From NCBI GenBank assembly GCA_035719045.1, contig DASTGO010000451.1:1-8498 (forward strand): a DNA stretch of 8,498 nucleotides, written 5' to 3'. Shown one piece after another: positions 1 through 6,100 of the stretch. Within the stretch, counting starts at the first letter, position 1, and each line of letters starts with the position of its first letter. The position numbers were made by a program, and so were the translations under genes. The notes below the pieces were generated by a model that worked only from the letters and a program-made list of their open reading frames with translations, ran no database searches and was not told the origin of the DNA. Source of the DNA: DASTGO01 sp035719045 (GTDB taxonomy: Bacteria > Actinomycetota > Actinomycetes > Actinomycetales > Kineosporiaceae).

Positions 1-141
1 CCACCACGGCGGACCTGCTGGCCACGATCGACCTGTGGCGGCGGGCCGCCCTGGACGCCGCCGGTCAGGTCGTCGACGGTCTGGCCCTGGGCGCCGCCCA
101 GAACCTCAGGCTGCACCACCTGCTCCAGGCCACCTGGGGGC
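1..141. repeat. Terminal direct repeat, left copy
   Basis: Bases 1-141 are identical, base for base, to 8358-8498. The sequence codes for part of the helical segment (for example LLATIDLWRR, VVDGLALGAAQ). The length suggests an assembly overlap that closes the contig into a circle of 8357 bp. A true duplication longer than 141 bp that was cut at the window edge is the alternative. Confidence 0.97.
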
Positions 142-3100
142 CGTTCGGGGAATCCACCTGGCACCGTCTGGCCACCCAACTCCGCGACCTGCCCACCCAG
201 CCCCCAGCCACCCGACAAGCCAGCCTCGCCGCCATCAACCACGACTACGCGACCCTCACCCGCACCTTCCACGCCGACGCCGCGGACATCCTGCCCAGCC
301 ACACCTGGTTCCGGCGCCCCGCCACCGGCGCCCGACCCCCACAACCCCACACCCCCACCGATCCCGGGGCCTCCACCAGCACAGGACCCACCGGCCGCGC
401 AGACACCCACGCCACCCAGCAACCAACCCCAACGGCAAGGCGACCGGGCAAGGAACCAGTCCAGGAACACCTACCCCCAACTCCCCCGAACGCGCCGCGC
501 TGGCAGGACCTGTCCACCAGCCCGCACGACACCTGGCCATCGCCCGGCAGTCACGGCAGTCACGGCAGTACTCACGGTCCCGGCATCGGGCCCGGCAGTA
601 CTGGCGGTCCCGACATCCGGATCGGACTGGACCCGCTCGCCCCACTGAGACGGGATGTACCCATGCCGGACGCACCGATGCCGGACATGCTGCTCCGGGA
701 TACACCGATGCCGGACGCACCGATGCCGGACACGTGGATGCCGGACGCACCGATGCCAGACGCACCGATGCCAGACGCACCGATGCCGGACACATGGATG
801 CCGGACGCGCCGATGTCTGGCCCGGCAGGGGCTGGCCAAGGCCCGCACCCCGGCGCCGCTGTCGAGGCCGACGGCACGTGGTGGCAGGCGATGGTGGAGG
901 ACGCACCGGCACAACCCCAGCCGGCACCGCCACACCCCCTGCAGGCTGGCCCGGGAACGCAGACCGCTGTGGCAGACGACGTGCCGACGAGGGGCCTCGA
1001 GGCCGACCACCTGGCCGCCTCACAGCTCCTGGACGACCCACGACTGACCTATCGGCAGCGACTCGAAGCCCAGGCCAGGGTCGAGCAGTGGCTGAATGGG
1101 CCGCACTGGCGGTCCTGGCCCACCTGGCAGGGCAACCCTGAGCTGGCGGGACTGTTCCCCGCGGTCCTGGTCCTGGCCGCAGTGCCGCGGATGAAACCGC
1201 AGTCCATGGGTGCCGAGGCCTACATGGGGTGGCGGCAGTCTCTGGGGGGTGCCGTGATCGGTGGGCTGTGGCGCCACGTCGAAACGCAGCTCACGACGCA
1301 GTCGGGGGCTGACACCGGGCTGAGCCCTGACCGGGTGGTGCCGCAGAGCACTCAGGTCGCCGAGCGGGTCGCCGCCGCGGTGACCGCGCAGGCCCCCAGC
1401 GGGCCGGGGCGGTATGGCCGCTACCTCGGTGAGGGGGCGGCGTTGACTGCGGAGCTGGCGTTGGCCTTCATCGACCAGACCCTGACGGCGGCGGGCCCCG
1501 GGGCCACCGCGGTCAGGGACGCCCACCAGGCCGCGCAGGAGACGATCCTGTCCTACCGCCGCGGCAAGGTCTCCGACAGTGACCGGCGCGTGGCCTGGGA
1601 GGACGTGCTGGCGCTTTTCGTGGCCGAGGTGAACCGGCACAGCGACGCCACCGGCCTGGACGTGTGGACACAACTACGCAACCAGTTGCCCGCCCCGCTG
1701 CCCGGACCGTCCGCACGGCGCAGTGACGACGGGACCGCAGCCGGACAGACGGTCGCAGCCGGACAGACGGTCGCTGCGGTTGGGCCGCTGACGACTCCCG
1801 CCATCCGGATCAGGGGCGCAGAACGTGCCGCACCCGGGTATGCCGAGGCGCTGAAGGTGCTCGGGGAGACGTCGATCGGCGGGGGTGAGCGTCATTCCGT
1901 CCGGATCCAGTTGGGGGCGTTGTTCACCCGGCGTGACTCGGTGGGGTGGCCCGGCTGGGGGACGCACCCTGAACTGGTGCAGGCGTTCCCATCGGTACGG
2001 GTACTGGCGGCGTTGCGATGGCCGGATCCGAACAAGCCGGACTCCCAGGAACTCGCGGATACACGGAACGCGCTGAGCCGGCAGGTCGTGGGGGCGCTGT
2101 GGCGGACGGTCGAGGCGAAGGCCGCTGAACCGGGGAAGGTCGCGGGAGTCGCGCGGCAGGTGGCGGCGGCGGTGACCACGCAGGCCCCGGGCATCCCGGG
2201 TGCCCCGGAACGGTATTCCGGGGTCGACCGGAAGCTCACCACTGGAGTGGCGCGCGCCTTCATCGACCAGACCCTGGCCGCCGTGCGCAAAGCGCCCCGG
2301 GTGGATGCACGGGTGGTCGGGTCGGTGGAGAGCCTGCACCAGGAGACGGCGGAGATCATGACCCGTCTCCGCCATTCCCACAGCAAGGACGGCCAGCGGC
2401 GGGTCCCCTGGCAGACGTTGCTGGGCGACTTCGTCTCCCGTGTGGAGGCAACCGCCGGTGAGCAGGTGTGGTGGCACCTGCGGCAGCAGTTGCTCCACGA
2501 CGCGGGCGGTGCACCGGCCCTGGTCGTACCGGAGAACGCCCAGCCCTTGCCGGAGAACGCCCAGCTCGGGCACGTGCCCGTGGACATCGGTGGGCAACTG
2601 CGGGGGGTCGAGCACGATGGGCTCCTGGCCTGGTGGACCCTCCAGAAGGAGCTGCCTCAGGCGGGGACGGAGCGGTCCGGTTTGCGGTCGCTCCTCAAGA
2701 GATGGCTCGACGACGGTGTGGTCCCGTGGCCGGGGTGGCAGGAACGCCCTGAGCTGGTGGGGGTCTTCCGGTCGGTACTGGCGCTGGCGGTGTTGCGGCG
2801 GCCGCGGCCGGGCAAGCAGGACTCCCAGGAACTGGCGGATGCACGGAACGCGCTGGGCCGGCAGGTGGTGGGGGCACTGTGGCAGGCGGTCGAGACCGAC
2901 ACCACTGAGCCGGGAAATGTCGCGGGAGTCGCCGGGCTGGTGGCAGCGGCGGTGACCACCCAGGCGCCAAGCACCCCCGATGACCCAGGCGGGTACTCCG
3001 AGGTCGACCGCAAGCTGACCGCCGGGGTGGTGCAGGCGTTCATCGACCAGACCCTGGCCGCCGTGCGGGAGGCGGCCGAGACAGCCGGGGCGGACGGGGC

Positions 3101-6100
3101 GGTGGTCGGGTCAGTGGAGGGCCTGCACCAGGCGACGGCGATAGCCATCGTCGGCTACCGCCACTCCAACAGCAGGAAGGGGCTGCTGCGGGCGTCCTGG
3201 CAGAGGCTGCTGGGCGACTTCGTCTCCGGCGTCGATGCCGCCGATCCCCAGGCGTGGGCACACCTTCGTCACCGGCTACTCGTCGGCGAGCCGTACGGGG
3301 TGGCTGATCCCGGACGGCTACCCGGCGACCTGGAGGACTGGCCAGAACTCGCCGACTGGGCCGATCTTGCTGACCTGCTGGAGCGTGGTGGCTGGCTGAC
3401 GTCTGCTGACGCTGTGGGCACTCCGCTTGACGCTGTGGGCACTCCGGTTGACGCTGTGGGCACTCCGGTGGCGGTCTCCTCGCACCCCCAGCAACACGGG
3501 CAGGTGCCGCCAGTGGCCGGCGGTGGCGGGTCCGATTCGCAGGCCCGTACCGGAGGGGCGGCTGCGGTTCGGCCGCGGGCGACTGCCGCCATCCGGGTCA
3601 GGGGCACCGTGGCTGCCGTCCCGGGGTATGCCGAAGCGCTGAAGGTGCTCGAGGAGGCGTCGTTCGGCGGGGATGAGCATCATTCCGTCCGGGTCCAGTT
3701 GGGGGTGTTGTTCACCCGGGGTGATCCGGTGGGGTGGCCCGCGTGGGGGGCACACCCGGAGTTGGTGAAGGCGTTCCCGTCGGTGCCGGTGCTGGCGGTG
3801 TTGCGGTGGCCGGATCCGAACAAACCAGACTCCCAGGAGCTGGCGGATGCACGGAACGCGCTGGGCCGGCAGGTCGTGGGGGCGCTCTGGCGCTCGGTCT
3901 CGGCGGACACCGCTGACCCGGGGGATGTCGCGGAGGTCGTGCGGCAGGTGGCAGCGGCGGTGACCGAGCAGGCCCCGGGCGACCCGGACCGGTACTCCGG
4001 GGTCGATCGGAAACTGACCATTGGGGTGGCGCGGGCCTTCATCGACCAGACCCTGACCGCCGTGCGGGAGGCGCCAGGGGCGGACGCAGCGGTGATCGGG
4101 TCGGTGGAGGGCCTGCACCAGAAGACAGCGAAGGCCATGTACCACTTCCGGCAGTCCAACAGCCAGGACGGGCCGCGGCGGGCGTCCTGGCGGACGCTGC
4201 TGGGCGACTTCGTCTCCCAGGTGGAGGCGGCCGCCGGCGAGCAGGTGTGGTGGTACCTGCGTCAGTGGCTGCTCCGCGACGCAGACGGTGCGCCGGCCCC
4301 GGTCTTGCCGGAGAACGGCCAGTTCGGGCACGTGCCCGCCGACATCGGGGGGCAACTTCCGGGTGGCGGATCCGGCGCGGGGGCCGGTATCGGACGGGCG
4401 GCTGCGGAACGGGCGGCTGCGGAACGGGCGGCAGCGGAACGGGCGGCAGCGAGGCGGGCGGCAGCGGAACGGGCAGCGGCGGGGCCGGAATTCACCGAGG
4501 CAGTGAAGGTGCTCAAGGAGGCGTCGCTCGGCCGGGATGAGCACCAGTCCTTCCAGATCCAGCTGAGGGCCATGTTCCATCGGGGTGATCCGGTGGGGTG
4601 GCCCGCGTGGGGGGCACACCCGGAGTTGGTGAAGGCGTTCCCGTCGGTGCTGGTGCTGGCGGTGCTGCGGTGGCCGGATCCGGACAAGGACTCCCAGGAA
4701 CTGACGGATGCCCGGGACGCACTGGGCCGGCAGGTGGTGCAGGCGCTGTGGCGGACGGTCGAGGCGAACGCCACTGACCCGGGGAATGTCGCGGGAGTCG
4801 CGCGGCAGGTGGCGATGGCGGTGACCACGCAGGCCCCAGGCATCCCCGATGCCCCGGACCGGTACTCCGGGGTCGACCGCAGGCTGACCGCGGGGGTGGC
4901 GCGGGCGTTCATCGACCAGACCCTGACCGCAGTGCGCAAGGCGGCCGGGGCGGACGCAGCGGTGGTCGGGTCGGTGGAGGGCCGGCACCAGGAGACAGCG
5001 CAGACCATGTACAGCCTCCGCCAGCCCAGAAGCCAGGACGGGCCGCAGCGGGCGTCCTGGCAGCTGCTGCTGGGCCGGTTCGTCTCAGAGGTCGACGCCG
5101 CCGATCCCCAGGCGTGGTGGCACCTGCGGCAGTGGCTGCTCGGCCACGCGGACGGTGCGCCGGCCCCTGCCTTGCCGGAGACCGCACAGCCCTTGCCGGA
5201 GACCGCACAGCCCTTGCCGGAGAACGCCCAGCGCGGGCAGGCGCCCGCCGACATCGGCATGCAACCGCCGGAGGCCGAGCAGGAAAGGCGCCTGGCCCGG
5301 TGGACCCTCCAGAGGGAACTGCCTCGGACGGGGACGGAGCTGTCCAGTGCGCGGCTGCTCCTCAAGAGATGGCTCGACGAGGGCGTGGTCCCGTGGCCGG
5401 GGTGGCAGGAACGCCCTGAGCTGGTAGGGGTGTTCCCGTCGGTACTGGTGCTGGCGGCGCTGCGGTGGCCGAGTTCGATCAAGCAGGACTCCCAGAAACT
5501 GGTGGATGCACGGAACACGCTGAGCCGGCAGGTGGTGGGAGCGCTGTGGCAGGCGGTCGAGGCCGACACCACCGAGCCGGAAGATGTCGCGGGAGTCGCG
5601 CGGCAGGTGGCGGCGGCGGTGACCACCCAGGCCCCAAGCACCCCCGATGACACAGGCGGGTACTCCCATGTCGACCGCAGGCTGACCTCCGCAGTGGCGC
5701 GGGCGTTCATCGACCAGACCCTGGCCGCCGTGCGGGAGGCACCCGCGGCGGACGCAGCGGTGGCCGGGTCGGTGGTCGGATCGGTGGAAGGCCTGCACCG
5801 GAAGACAGCGAAGACCATAACCCGCCTCCGCCAGCCCAACACCAAGGACGGGCCGCAGCGGGCGTCCTGGCAGAAACTGCTGAACGACTTCGTCTCCGGG
5901 GTCGACGCCGCCGATCCCCAGGTGTGGGCACACCTGCGTCACCGGCTACTCGTCGGCGAGCCGTCCGGGCCGGCTGATCCAGGACTGCTGCCCGGCAACC
6001 TGGACGACTGGCCGGGTTTCGCTGACTGGCCGGATCTCACCGACTGGCCGGATTTCGCGGACTTGCCGGATCCCGCTGGCCTGCTGGAGCGTGATGACTG

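Noticed and set aside
660..809. CRISPR-like array
   Set aside because: The 15-bp units are contiguous with no spacers and stay in frame within a longer coding sequence.
471..1010. Antisense frame with a His-Arg-Cys-Val pentapeptide repeat over the 15-bp array, possibly a Cys-rich peptide
   Set aside because: It is the mirror image of the Met-Pro-Asp tandem repeat. Any 15-bp array gives a periodic peptide in all frames, and no ribosome binding site or conserved flank supports it.
35..1141. A 368-codon + strand frame with the start ATG-like codon at 35
   Set aside because: It overlaps the continuous frame that opens at base 3. The product is a Pro/Arg/His-rich string, and the competing frame joins the tail of the contig exactly and leads into the modules.
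3318..4988. Antisense open frame of 556 codons, with similar long antisense frames at 4262-5845 and 6897-8171
   Set aside because: Stop codons are rare on both strands at this GC content. The antisense frames follow the module repeats in lockstep and give Arg/Pro/His-rich products with no recognisable motif, while the + frame keeps conserved motifs in all eight modules.
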